64,000 nucleotides of DNA from CAVPDE01 sp964580575 (GCA_964580575.1 CAZOLJ010000005.1:1-64000); one strand, 5' to 3'. Counted from the first letter of the stretch, positions 43,225 to 53,428 are shown. Numbers and translations: made by a program. The notes: generated from the sequence alone by a model not told the origin.

Positions 43225-44445
43225 ATGGGGAATGAGAAAAGCACGATTGCCACTGAAGATGCTCACTATGCGCCGTTCTTTAACAAGACGCCTATTTCCA
43301 TTGAAAGGGGTGAGGGCATCTACGTTTGGGACGAAGAAGGCAGCGAGTATGTGGATTTTACCGCGGGGTGGGGGGTCACCTGCTTGGGGCATGCCCATCC
43401 GGTGATCACCGAAGCCGTCGCTGCGCAGAGCCGAAGAATCATGCAGAACCCCAACTCCGGGATCACCTATTCCCCTGCGCGGGCGAGGCTTCTCTCTCTC
43501 CTCATGAGAATCCTGCCAAAGGGGCTCACCCGGGTCTTCTTCACCAACAGCGGTGCAGAGGCCAATGACGCCTCTATTAAACTTGCCCGTAAAGCGACCG
43601 GGAGGTTGGACGTGGTTTCGACCGATTTGAGTTTCCACGGCCGAACCATCAGCACGGCGTCGGCCACCGGCCAGGCGAAACATCGGGACAAATTCAAACC
43701 GCTCATGCCCCACTACCGGTTTGTCCCTTTCAATGATCTGAAGGCCATCGAAAAGGCCTTGGACCGTGAGGTGGCGGCAATCATTCTCGAACCGATTCAG
43801 GGAGAGGGGGGGATCAATCTCCCGGCAGAAGGATATCTTGAGGCTGTCTCCGCTCTTTGCAGGAAGAACGGCTCTTGCCTGATCATCGACGAGGTGCAGA
43901 CAGGCTTTTGCAGGACCGGACCCATGTTTGCCATTGACGGATTGAACGTGAAGCCTGATTTCTTCACCCTGGCGAAGGGGATAGCGGGCGGGTTTCCTTT
44001 CGGGGCCTTTGCCATGACAGAGGAGGTGGCTCTCAAGCTTCAGAAGGGAGACCACGGTGGAACCTACTGCGGCAATCCCCTCGGGTGCGCCGTGGCCTAT
44101 GCGGTTATCAGCCACCTCCTGGAGACGAATATCGGGAAAAACGTGGAATCGGTCGGTTCCTTCATTTACGAAAACCTCAAAACCCTGCAGCAGGCTCACC
44201 CGGCGATGCTCAGGGCGGTCAGGGGCAAGGGGTTGCTTCTGGCCATGGAAGTAGGCGAGCCGCAGATCGCCGCTGAGATTCTCGATAACAGCCTCGAACT
44301 CGGGCTTTTCGTCAATCTCACCCAGGGGAATGTGATCAGGATATTTCCTGCTCTAAACATCAGGAAGGAGGAAGCAGAAGAGGGGCTTGAACTGCTGAAA
44401 AAAGCCATTACCATGGTTGCAGAAAAACACGTGAAGGAAGGTTGA
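43225..44445 (+). CDS. Class III PLP aminotransferase
   Basis: About 406 residues. ATG 43225 is chosen for the MGNEKSTIAT start, but no strong ribosome site is seen; ATG 43198 and GTG 43210 are alternatives. It contains DFTAGWGVTCLGHAHP, TNSGAEANDASIKLARK, IIDEVQTGFCRTG and the PLP Lys in TLAKGIAGGFPFGAF. The layout matches the acetylornithine/ornithine/4-aminobutyrate aminotransferase group. Transamination of an omega-amino group to 2-oxoglutarate or pyruvate is expected. Substrate cannot be told; no arg genes are near. Confidence 0.88.
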   Translation: MGNEKSTIATEDAHYAPFFNKTPISIERGEGIYVWDEEGSEYVDFTAGWGVTCLGHAHPVITEAVAAQSRRIMQNPNSGITYSPARARLLSLLMRILPKGLTRVFFTNSGAEANDASIKLARKATGRLDVVSTDLSFHGRTISTASATGQAKHRDKFKPLMPHYRFVPFNDLKAIEKALDREVAAIILEPIQGEGGINLPAEGYLEAVSALCRKNGSCLIIDEVQTGFCRTGPMFAIDGLNVKPDFFTLAKGIAGGFPFGAFAMTEEVALKLQKGDHGGTYCGNPLGCAVAYAVISHLLETNIGKNVESVGSFIYENLKTLQQAHPAMLRAVRGKGLLLAMEVGEPQIAAEILDNSLELGLFVNLTQGNVIRIFPALNIRKEEAEEGLELLKKAITMVAEKHVKEG

Positions 44446-44490
44446 AACTGCTGCTAGGGTCCCTGTGTTCGGAATCGCGAGGTGATGAAG

Positions 44491-44643
44491 ATGAGCGCGT
44501 TAAAGGCAGGGTTGATATCGCTTATTCTGGTTTTGAGCCTCACTTTTGCGGCGTGCGGAGCCACTCCCAAGACCACAGCCACGCCCTGGAACAAAGCGCC
44601 GATGAAGGACGGGCTGCCATGGGATGCCTACCACGCTCCCTAA
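44491..44643 (+). CDS. Small lipoprotein (50 residues)
   Basis: A GAGGTGAT ribosome site precedes ATG 44491; ATG 44485 is an alternative start. The product has a signal sequence ISLILVLSLTFAAC with a lipobox-like LTFAAC, then a short Thr/Pro-rich tail ending PWDAYHAP. It is too short for usual gene calling but the combination of ribosome site, signal and Cys is convincing. It resembles small entericidin-like or spacer lipoproteins only in size. It follows the aminotransferase by 45 bases. Confidence 0.6.
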   Translation: MSALKAGLISLILVLSLTFAACGATPKTTATPWNKAPMKDGLPWDAYHAP

Positions 44644-44645
44644 CA

Positions 44646-44762
44646 GGCAAGTGACAAGTGACGAGTAACGAGTGACAGGTTCGTATTCTTGTATCGTGAC
44701 TTGTTGCCCGTTGCTAGTGACTGAGATTCGCGCCTGGTATCTGAGCGTTTTTGAGCAACCCG
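44646..44762. repeat. Composite repeat: GTGACAAGTGACGAGTAACGAG copy 2 and ATCTGAGCGTTTTTGAGCAACC copy 2
   Basis: CAAGTGACAAGTGACGAGTAACG with GTGACTTGTTGCCCGTTGCTAG (44647-44720) matches the family at 34930. The 22-base segment at 44739-44760 matches 35740-35761 exactly. Two repeat families are adjacent here but apart at 35 kb. Confidence 0.7.
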
Positions 44763-44807
44763 TTGATCTTTGTGCGACGGGGGGTAGAAGAGCTTTGTCG
44801 AGGCGGA

Positions 44808-45420
44808 TCAGGGTGTTTGCGGTCCGTCTTTTTTCTTGTTTGGAGGTTGGGTCGCAGGCTTCTTCAAGTCCTTCTTTTCAAGGGCGTCTGTTTTCGGTTT
44901 GGGTTGAGGCTTTTCTTTGGGTTCTGTCCTCTCCTTTGGCTGAAGCTGGCTACGATTCTCCATCGTGTTCTTGGGTGGGGCTTTCTGTCCCATTCCGGGC
45001 TTCGGTTGGATCTTCCTGCTTCCAGGGGCTGTGCTTTCATGTTTTTTCATCTGGTTTGATCTCTCGGTCTTGATCGCCTTCCATTTCTTGAGCGTCTTCT
45101 GGTAAACCACGTTCCTCTTTTCCATAATTTTCGGCAGGTCCCGGCGCCTGTCCGTGCCCTTGTTTTTCAGAAGCTCGAAGGGTGAGGTGAAAGAGATCAT
45201 CCTTTCTCTGAGCTGAACAGGAGAGGCGGGCGGCTTGTTCCTGTACACGGAGCTTTGATATCCCTTTCCCAAGAGGACCTCGGATCTGGATAAGAACCTC
45301 TCCCTCAACATCAATCAACGTGGCGGAGAAGGGATCCGAGGGTTGAGCGCAGGGGGAGGGCTAAGGAAACAAGAGAAGGAAAAGAGGAAGGAAGACGAGG
45401 GAAAAAACTTTCTTGCACAT
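44808..45420 (-). pseudogene. Broken FecR-like secreted protein with Lys/Pro-rich tail
   Basis: Reading the minus strand from ATG 45420 gives a signal peptide (MCKKVFSLVFLPLFLLLFP), an in-frame TAG at 45361-45363, then PSPCAQPSDPFSATLIDVEG and EVLIQ, which looks like the mature start of a FecR-domain protein. A frame change near 45255 is needed to join the following LLGKGYQSSVYRNKPPASP frame. That frame runs to 44808 through SFTSPFELLKNKG and a tail rich in Lys, Pro and Gln. A stop in the signal peptide plus a frame change indicates decay. The 3-prime 168-codon frame might still be translated from an internal ATG. Confidence 0.55.
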
Positions 45421-45543
45421 GGCCGGCTGGCGTCCTCCTTTTTCGGGAATGAGCGCATGGCATGTTTGAGCGGAGTTAAACTCAAGCCAGAAGCATAGTC
45501 CATCCCTTTTTCCGCTTCAAGGCTTCAATGGATTTGAGTTGAA

Positions 45544-45572
45544 TTGACGAAGACATTGCGCTGCTTTATACT
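45544..45572 (+). promoter_or_regulatory. Strong sigma70-type promoter
   Basis: TTGACG (45544-45549), 17-base spacer, TATACT (45567-45572), about 45 bases before the NUDIX-like gene at 45617. It should drive the NUDIX-TPR pair. Confidence 0.6.
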
Positions 45573-45616
45573 GAAAAGGAAAGACCAAGGCCGTGGAGCG
45601 GAAGTCCTGACAGGAG

Positions 45617-46438
45617 ATGAGAGATCTTATCATAAATCCCCGGGCTCTAAGGGAGCAGATTTCAGAAGCGCTTCATGAAAGGAGCCTCGGGGGCGATGGA
45701 TTTCCGGAAGACGTATTTCTTTCGCCCGTCACGTCCTCGGTGCTGTTTCTTCTGGGGGGGCACTGTAACGGTTCTTCAGATCCGTGCGTCGTCTTCAACA
45801 AGCGGTCTTTTAGGGTGCGGCAACCTGGAGATCTGTGCTTTCCTGGAGGAAGAGTGGCTCCGCGCCTTGATTTCTTTCTTTCGAAGATCCTGAGGTCCCC
45901 TCTCTCGCCTCTCGCCCGATGGCGGTTCTGGCCCCAATGGCGAGACCATCGGCGAGAACAAGCGAATCGTCTTTCCCTGCTTTTGGCGACCAGCCTGCGA
46001 GAGAGCGTGGAGGAGATGCGTCTGAACCCTTTTGGAGTGACCTTTCTCGGCCCCATGCCGTCAGAAGATCTGCAGCTTTTTCAACGCGTTCTCTATCCCA
46101 TGGTGGCCTGGATCAATCGGCAGAAGCGTTTTCTGCCCAACGGGGAAGTCGAGAGAATCGTTTATGTTCCTCTCAGGGAACTTCTGAACCATGAGTCTTA
46201 CGCGTGTTACCGTCTTCACTTCAAAGGGGCGGGGAAAAAAGGGGAGGAAGGCTATGTTCAGGATTTTCCCTGTTTTCGCCATCAGAATGAAGGAGAAAGA
46301 GAAGTGCTGTGGGGGGCTACCTTTCGTATTGTCATGTCTTTTCTGGAGACGGTTTTCGGATTCAGCGCTCCTTCCATGGATTCTCTGCCCGTGATCACCA
46401 ACACCTTGAATGAAAGGTATTTAAATGGATCTCTATAA
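45617..46438 (+). CDS. NUDIX-fold protein with an insertion in the NUDIX box
   Basis: This 273-residue protein resembles CoA-pyrophosphatase-type NUDIX proteins: NKRSFRVRQPGDLCFPGGRV, then LRESVEEMRLNP and LGPMPS. In normal NUDIX boxes only about 12 residues separate the two Gly from REsxEE. Here about 45 lie between, many of them basic and aromatic (WRFWPQWRDHRR). The split box should still fold, but the insertion is unusual. AGGAG touches the ATG with no spacing, so the true start is uncertain. It overlaps the TPR gene by 14 bases. Confidence 0.75.
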   Translation: MRDLIINPRALREQISEALHERSLGGDGFPEDVFLSPVTSSVLFLLGGHCNGSSDPCVVFNKRSFRVRQPGDLCFPGGRVAPRLDFFLSKILRSPLSPLARWRFWPQWRDHRREQANRLSLLLATSLRESVEEMRLNPFGVTFLGPMPSEDLQLFQRVLYPMVAWINRQKRFLPNGEVERIVYVPLRELLNHESYACYRLHFKGAGKKGEEGYVQDFPCFRHQNEGEREVLWGATFRIVMSFLETVFGFSAPSMDSLPVITNTLNERYLNGSL

Positions 46439-47153
46439 TCCCATTCCCTCAGGTCCCACCTCCAAGAGTAAAGACGAACGCTCGACGGACTATCCCGCCC
46501 TGTGCGTCTTTGTCGGTCTTGTGATCGCTCTGTTTGTGACCGGCTATTTCGCTTTGAAGAACGTGGACACGGACTTTGGTTTTAGTCCGGGCCCGTACCT
46601 CCAGGAGTGGACAAGGGATATCGAAGAGAAAGTGAAGAGCTTTCTGGGGGAGACCTCTAAAGCGCTCAAGATTCCCGGCAGAGAAAGCACGGACGCCAAG
46701 ACCCACCTGCTGAAAGGGTATAGGCTCCACCGGCAGAAAAGCTATAACGAGGCCCTGGCAGAGTTAAACAAGGCAATCGAGATCGATCCCAGAAATGCGG
46801 AAGCCTATAACTGGAGAGGGCGCACCCTGGTCAACCTGGGAAGGCTGGATCAAGGGGAGGACGATTTTAAGACCGCGGTGAGATTCAAGCCGGATTACGC
46901 TGAGGCCTACGACAATTTGGGTTGGCTGGCTTCCAAGCAGGGCCGGGTGGAGGAGGGGATCGCTTACCTGACGAAGTCCGTCGAGTTCAAGCCGGAAAAT
47001 GCGTGGGCCTTTTACAACAGAAGCAGGCTGTTTTTCAGCAAAGGGGATTTGGCAAGTGCCATGCGGGATGCTGAAAAAGCGTGCAGCCTCGGGTATCAGG
47101 AGGGCTGCAAAGCTTATGAGACCTATAGGAACAGCTCCAAAGAAGGAGGGTAG
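46425..47153 (+). CDS. Membrane-anchored TPR protein
   Basis: This 242-residue protein has one N-terminal membrane helix (ALCVFVGLVIALFVTGYFAL) and about three to four TPR units from residue 90 on (YNEALAELNKAIEIDPRNAE, DDFKTAVRFKPDYAEAYDNL, GIAYLTKSVEFKPENAWAFY). It probably scaffolds other proteins at the inner membrane. Its start lies inside the end of the NUDIX-like gene, so the two are translationally coupled. Confidence 0.85.
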   Translation: MDLYNPIPSGPTSKSKDERSTDYPALCVFVGLVIALFVTGYFALKNVDTDFGFSPGPYLQEWTRDIEEKVKSFLGETSKALKIPGRESTDAKTHLLKGYRLHRQKSYNEALAELNKAIEIDPRNAEAYNWRGRTLVNLGRLDQGEDDFKTAVRFKPDYAEAYDNLGWLASKQGRVEEGIAYLTKSVEFKPENAWAFYNRSRLFFSKGDLASAMRDAEKACSLGYQEGCKAYETYRNSSKEGG

Positions 47154-47169
47154 GATGGCTCGGGGGCTT

Positions 47170-47203
47170 GAGCATTGAACATTGGTCATTGAGCATCTGG
47201 AGC
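47170..47203. repeat. Short GAACATTGGTCATTGAGCAT-type repeat
   Basis: GAGCATTGAACATTGGTCATTGAGCA lies just after the TPR gene and before the GNAT start. The pattern of ATTG units resembles short intergenic repeats known from related genomes. No second copy was found in this window. Confidence 0.4.
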
Positions 47204-47213
47204 TGCGGCAAAC

Positions 47214-47705
47214 GTGCAAGCCGAGGGCTGTGAAACCGTGGCTGAAACTGCGCCTTGCACTATCAGACCTTTCTCGATTGAGGATCTCAGGCAGATTCTT
47301 GAGATCGAGCGAGAGGCTTTCCCCAAAACCGGTTATCCGAAGGAAGTCATTCTGAATTATGCGAAGAGGCTCCCGGGCGGATTTATCGTGGTGGAGACCG
47401 GTGAGCTCATTGTGGGGTACATGATTTTCGATCAGACCGGCCATGTCTATTCCGCAGCCGTCAGACCTTCGCACCGGAGAAAGGGTTTCGGGAGAAGGCT
47501 TTTCCTGAATGCTTCAGAGCAAAGCTATGGAAAGCTCTGGCTTGAAGTGAGGTCCAAAAACTCAGGAGCCATCGGTTTTTATCAGCGTATCGGCATGAGA
47601 ATCGTTGGGAGGGTTCAAGGGTACTACCACGGGGATGATGCGCTGATCATGATCCTGGACGGTTTGGGGGAAGGGAGGATGACAACCGCCGGGGAAATCC
47701 GATGA
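47214..47705 (+). CDS. GNAT family N-acetyltransferase, RimI-like
   Basis: About 163 residues from GTG 47214; a GTG at 47238 is an alternative. It shows the GNAT core: IRPFSIEDLRQILEIEREAF, YSAAVRPSHRRKGFGRRL (acetyl-CoA pyrophosphate loop, RRKGFG) and SGAIGFYQRIGMRIVGRVQG. RimI-like enzymes acetylate N-termini or small substrates. The stop overlaps the ATG of the DUF1848 gene by four bases, so the two are coupled. Confidence 0.82.
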   Translation: MQAEGCETVAETAPCTIRPFSIEDLRQILEIEREAFPKTGYPKEVILNYAKRLPGGFIVVETGELIVGYMIFDQTGHVYSAAVRPSHRRKGFGRRLFLNASEQSYGKLWLEVRSKNSGAIGFYQRIGMRIVGRVQGYYHGDDALIMILDGLGEGRMTTAGEIR

Positions 47706-48592
47706 TCATCAGCGCAAGCCGCAGAACCGATGTCCCTGCTTTCTATTCCGACTGGTTCATGAGACGCATTGAGGCAGGACACTGCGACGTTCCCAACCCT
47801 TTTAACCCCACCCAGATCAGCAGGGTCTCTCTCAAGCCGGAGGAGGTGGATGTCATTTTCTTCTGGACTCGCAACGCTTCTCCTCTCTGTCGCCGTCTCG
47901 AGGAACTGGACCGCAAAGGGTATCGATACCTCTTTCTCTACACGGTGATGAACAACCCGAGGGCCTTGGACCCCCGGTGTCCTTCCTTGGAGGAAGCGCT
48001 GGCGACGTTCAAAGCCCTTTCGGATCTTATAGGCGCTGAGCGCGTCATCTGGCGATACGATCCCGTTGTCTTCAGTAGTGCAACGAACGCGGAATTCCAC
48101 ATGAAAACCTACGAAACCCTTGCGAAGCAACTCCGCGGTTACACAAGACGTTCGATCATGAGCGTCGTGAACGTTTACAGAAAGGTGAGACAAAGGGTGA
48201 CGGCCCTGAGGGAGAAGGGAATTGATCTCGTGGAGTGCGGGGGGCAGTCCTTCGCTGACTTGATGAGGTTCATGGCGTCGGCCGCCCGGGAAAACGGCAT
48301 AGCCCTTTCGAGTTGCGCCCAGGAGAGGGCCTTGATGGCCTACGGCATTTCACCGGGCAAGTGCATTGACGACGGTCTGATCAGGGAGGTCTTTGGATTG
48401 GAGGTGAGTCACACGAAGGACCCGTCCCAGCGTAAAGCCTGCGGGTGTGTGCTAAGCAAGGACATCGGGATGTACGACACCTGTCTTTACGGGTGCGCCT
48501 ACTGTTACGCCACGAAGAGCTTTGAGAGGGCGAAAGAGAATTACCGGAGGCATGATCCGCAGGCACCGGCGCTGGTTGTCCCCCCGGCTTAA
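47702..48592 (+). CDS. DUF1848 protein with CxxxCxxC cluster motif
   Basis: This 296-residue protein begins with the family signature MIISASRRTDVPAFYSDWF. The middle is TIM-barrel-like (VDVIFFWTRNASPL, FLYTVMNNP, VIWRYDPVVF). Near the C-terminus are CGCVLSKDIGMYDTCLYGCA and YCYAT. TCLYGCAYC gives Cys-x3-Cys-x2-Cys, like a radical-SAM site but placed at the C-terminal end. DUF1848 has no settled function. It is cotranslated with the GNAT protein. Confidence 0.85.
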   Translation: MIISASRRTDVPAFYSDWFMRRIEAGHCDVPNPFNPTQISRVSLKPEEVDVIFFWTRNASPLCRRLEELDRKGYRYLFLYTVMNNPRALDPRCPSLEEALATFKALSDLIGAERVIWRYDPVVFSSATNAEFHMKTYETLAKQLRGYTRRSIMSVVNVYRKVRQRVTALREKGIDLVECGGQSFADLMRFMASAARENGIALSSCAQERALMAYGISPGKCIDDGLIREVFGLEVSHTKDPSQRKACGCVLSKDIGMYDTCLYGCAYCYATKSFERAKENYRRHDPQAPALVVPPA

Positions 48593-48647
48593 TGAGGGGA
48601 AGACTATCGCTTTTAGGCTATGCCTTCAATTTGGGTTTTTCAGCGCG

Positions 48648-48825
48648 GTGCAGGCACAAAGTTGCAGAGGCACATAGGCACAAAGCGGAGAAGAGAGATA
48701 CAGAGGGACATAGGCACAGAGGCACAAAGCAGAAACCGCTATTTTTTTCTTCACCCTCTGTCACTTTGTGCCTTTGCCACTCTGTCCCTTTGTCCCTCAA
48801 GCTGTCGGCTTCTGCCGACAGCGGT

Positions 48826-48828
<3 letters not shown>
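48648..48828. repeat. Large dispersed palindromic repeat, copy B
   Basis: Nearly identical to the element at 17092-17283. A stretch of about 80 bases from GGCACATAGGCACAAAGCGG to the T-run is the same. A 19-base deletion in the right arm distinguishes it. It ends with GCTGTCGGC-ttct-GCCGACAGC against the 3-prime end of ligA (minus strand), where it could serve as its terminator stem. Confidence 0.88.
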
Positions 48829-51676
<2,848 letters not shown>

Positions 51677-51690
51677 CGCTTTTCTCCTCT

Positions 51691-52158
51691 CTAGGCGGTT
51701 GGGTCGAAGGGGGCTTGGCCCTTGGACTTCGCTTTATTTCGCTCGGCTTTACGCCGTTCTTGGGCTTTCAGTTCCTCCCAGAACTGTCGGGGGTTAAGAA
51801 TCTTGAGGTTCTCGACATGGCCAAGATCAAGCATCTCTTTGTCCCCCGTTATGAGGACTTCTGCTCCGGCCGTGATCGCCGCGGCCAGGATGGTCAGATC
51901 ATCTTGTTCTTGGAGTTTAACTCTTGGAATCCGGGAAGGTTTTGCCAGAACAGTATCTTGGCGGAGAAGCCGGACAAAATCATCAATCACGTCCTGAGCG
52001 ACACGGAACTTAAGTTTCAAAGCGCGTCCAAGTTCGCTTAGAACTTGCTCTGATAGGAAGAGGTCGTGGGAAGCGAAAATCTCCCGCAGAACATCCGCGC
52101 AAAGCCCTCGGGTCGCTGCAGCACAGGCTAGGACGCTGGTATCCAGGAAGATCTTCAT
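51691..52158 (-). CDS. PIN domain toxin (VapC-like, COG1569 type)
   Basis: This 155-residue protein begins MKIFLDTSVLACA with the first PIN Asp. It has SEQVLSELGRAL (Glu) and the late acidic pair in EQDDLTILAAAI, followed by EVLITGDKEMLDL. These fit a metal-dependent RNase. A basic C-terminal tail follows. The ATG overlaps the stop of the RHH antitoxin by four bases. The pair is the leftmost of the cassette-like modules divergent from the integrase remnant. Confidence 0.88.
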   Translation of the reverse strand: MKIFLDTSVLACAAATRGLCADVLREIFASHDLFLSEQVLSELGRALKLKFRVAQDVIDDFVRLLRQDTVLAKPSRIPRVKLQEQDDLTILAAAITAGAEVLITGDKEMLDLGHVENLKILNPRQFWEELKAQERRKAERNKAKSKGQAPFDPTA

Positions 52159-52376
52159 GACACGACGGCAAAAACGTCTTCATCCGTCAGATAGCCGCGC
52201 GCTTCTGCGAAGGGCATGATTCTCCGTCGCAGCGTTTCAAACTGGCTGGCACGAAGTTGCCGGCGCAAAGCCTCCCGGGCAATCTCACTTCGATTTCTGC
52301 CCGACAACCGGCTTGCCTTAGTCAAGAGTTCGTCTAGGTCTTTGTCTAGTCTAATGGTAATTGTACTTGTCTTCAT
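52155..52376 (-). CDS. Ribbon-helix-helix antitoxin for the PIN toxin
   Basis: This 73-residue protein is called from ATG 52376. It shows the RHH strand STITIRLDKDLDELLTKASR and helices GRNRSEIAREALRRQL. It neutralises the toxin and represses its promoter in the usual scheme. There is no ribosome site before the ATG, and the promoter -10 box ends only seven bases upstream, suggesting a leaderless message. Confidence 0.85.
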   Translation of the reverse strand: MKTSTITIRLDKDLDELLTKASRLSGRNRSEIAREALRRQLRASQFETLRRRIMPFAEARGYLTDEDVFAVVS

Positions 52377-52383
52377 GTCATAC

Positions 52384-52412
52384 AATGTAAGACAGCCAGC
52401 AAGTGTTGTCAA
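52384..52412 (-). promoter_or_regulatory. Promoter of the RHH/PIN cassette
   Basis: On the minus strand TTGACA (52412-52407), 17 bases, TACATT (52389-52384). It is followed by GTATGACATG with the start codon. The motif ACATTGTATGACAT resembles ACATTGTACTACAT at the other antitoxin promoter. Confidence 0.65.
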
Positions 52413-52425
52413 TCGAAAAATGTTC

Positions 52426-52451
52426 GGCCAACGCTTGAACGGCTGTTAGGG
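52426..52451 (-). repeat. Collapsed attC-like remnant
   Basis: On the minus strand CCCTAAC (52451-52445) is followed by AGCCGTTCAAGC and GTTGGCC (52432-52426). The TAAC and GTT cores and the GTTCAAGC segment look like the two ends of a classic attC with the centre deleted. The TAA stop of the orphan ORF lies in the first box. Confidence 0.45.
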
Positions 52452-52616
52452 CTGCTTGTCGTGTCCATTCTTCATCAGCAGTCGTATTGTCCTCAAGAAG
52501 CGCTTCTTCTCGGACAACAATCCCGAGCTTCCGCAGTTGTCAATGCTGTGGCGGCCGTCGTAATAGTAAAGGAAAACGACATGGTTCTCTTGCACGGTCA
52601 TCGGAACATCAGGCAT
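52446..52616 (-). CDS. Orphan cassette ORF (56 residues)
   Basis: A frame not reported by ordinary length filters encodes MPDVPMTVQENHVVFLYYYD followed by GRHSIDNCGSSGLL and a basic end KKRFLRTIRLLMKNGHDKQP. ATG 52601 is an alternative start. I do not recognise it. Its stop TAA lies inside CCCTAAC and its start follows directly after the attC-like hairpin at 52603-52666. This is the layout of a small integron gene cassette. Confidence 0.5.
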   Translation of the reverse strand: MPDVPMTVQENHVVFLYYYDGRHSIDNCGSSGLLSEKKRFLRTIRLLMKNGHDKQP

Positions 52617-52666
52617 CAGGGGCGCCGGCGCTACTAGCCGGCGTCCCTTGCATGCCCTGGTTAGAT
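52601..52666 (-). repeat. attC-like recombination site of the RHH/RelE cassette
   Basis: On the minus strand ATCTAAC (52666-52660) fits the R-double-prime consensus RYYYAAC and contains the TAA stop of the toxin gene. Arms CAGGGCATGCAAGGGACGCC and GGC pair with GCCGGCGCCCCTGATGCCTG around a 7-base loop. The far box is GTTCCGA, which keeps the GTT crossover core but has lost the GTTRRRY consensus. Confidence 0.65.
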
Positions 52667-52921
52667 TTCGCCTTTGTAAACATCCTTACGATTGCCGATT
52701 CTGAGGATAAGGATATCAAGACCCAACAGGGCATAGATCACCCTATAGTCACCGACGCGGTACTTGCGAAGCCCGGCAAACTGACCCTTGAGCACAGGAT
52801 TGGATTCAGGCTGCTTGATCAGTTCCTTCTCAATGAGGTCAAGGATTCGTTTCGATTCGAGCTTCGATAGCTTCTTGAGGTCGCGGTGGACCGACTTCTT
52901 GTAGACGATATTATAGGCCAA
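52661..52921 (-). CDS. RelE/ParE family toxin
   Basis: This 86-residue basic protein begins MAYNIVYKKSVHRDLKKLSK and ends LRKYRVGDYRVIYALLGLDI followed by RIGNRKDVYKGEI, the standard RelE/ParE plan with the RVGDYRVIY strand and the GNRKDVY end. It would cleave mRNA at the ribosome or inhibit gyrase. It overlaps the antitoxin gene by 11 bases. The TAA stop is part of the attC-like ATCTAAC box. Confidence 0.9.
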   Translation of the reverse strand: MAYNIVYKKSVHRDLKKLSKLESKRILDLIEKELIKQPESNPVLKGQFAGLRKYRVGDYRVIYALLGLDILILRIGNRKDVYKGEI

Positions 52922-53129
52922 GAGACTTCCTTATCTCTTTTGCTGAAACAACCTCATCCCCCTTGTCGTGGAGTCGGTCCAGGGCGATCTGGAGATCCGC
53001 GAAATCCTCGATATAGGACTCCAGGGCCTTCTGAATAATAAAAGAGCGGGGTCTTTCGGTCTCTTTGGCTATGCTATCGAGTTGGCTGGCAAGATTCTTG
53101 GGTAGCCGTACTGATATTGCTGTATTCAT
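52911..53129 (-). CDS. Ribbon-helix-helix antitoxin for the RelE/ParE toxin
   Basis: This 72-residue protein starts at ATG 53129, with AGGAGG six bases upstream. The RHH part is TAISVRLPKNLASQLDSIAK with ETERPRSFIIQKALESYI. The C-terminal toxin-binding helix ends EIRKSLGL. It has its own promoter (53186-53158), as toxin-antitoxin cassettes in integrons usually do. Confidence 0.9.
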   Translation of the reverse strand: MNTAISVRLPKNLASQLDSIAKETERPRSFIIQKALESYIEDFADLQIALDRLHDKGDEVVSAKEIRKSLGL

Positions 53130-53157
53130 ACTGAACCTCCTGTCATTTATGTAGTAC

Positions 53158-53186
53158 AATGTGTGCAGGAATGCCTGTTTTGTCAA
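53158..53186 (-). promoter_or_regulatory. Promoter of the RHH/RelE cassette
   Basis: On the minus strand TTGACA (53186-53181), 17-base spacer, CACATT (53163-53158), followed by GTACTACAT and then the AGGAGG ribosome site. The same spacing and a similar ACATTGTA motif occur at the RHH/PIN promoter. Confidence 0.6.
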
Positions 53187-53199
53187 GTAAATTTTCGAG

Positions 53200-53333
53200 G
53201 TCTAACGGGCTGCGAGATGAGCCGCCGTCGGTTGGCAACGGAAATTGCCGGTTTTGCAATTTTCCGTGACAACCGAGGGCGCGGCAGCGAGCGGTCCGCT
53301 TATCGGCAGTAGATAGAACCGACATTGTTAGAC
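53200..53333. repeat. attC-like integron recombination site (134 bp)
   Basis: GTCTAAC (53200-53206) and GTTAGAC (53327-53333) are perfectly complementary ends matching RYYYAAC and GTTRRRY. Inside, GTCGGTT pairs with AACCGAC (53317-53323). TCGGTTG and CAACCGA flank a stem ACGGAAATTGC/GCAATTTTCCGT. Length is within the known attC range. It lies between the RelE cassette and the integrase remnant. No gene is visible between it and the integrase (53334-53483 holds the integrase promoter). Confidence 0.7.
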
Positions 53334-53399
53334 CCACGAACAAGGAATTAAGTAGTTTCCGGGAATCTACCATAAAAGTGGGAGACCTGCAAAATCATA

Positions 53400-53428
53400 T
53401 TGACATAAGGGATCGGGATTGCTATAAA
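53400..53428 (+). promoter_or_regulatory. Promoter of the integrase remnant
   Basis: TTGACA (53400-53405), 17-base spacer, TATAAA (53423-53428), about 55 bases before the ATG at 53484. A near-consensus sigma70 promoter. No LexA box was noticed. Confidence 0.65.

Noticed and set aside
44672..45073. Plus-strand open frame of 133 codons
   Set aside because: Covers a repeat and the antisense of the Lys/Pro-rich tail; Cys/Ser/Phe-rich product typical of a shadow.
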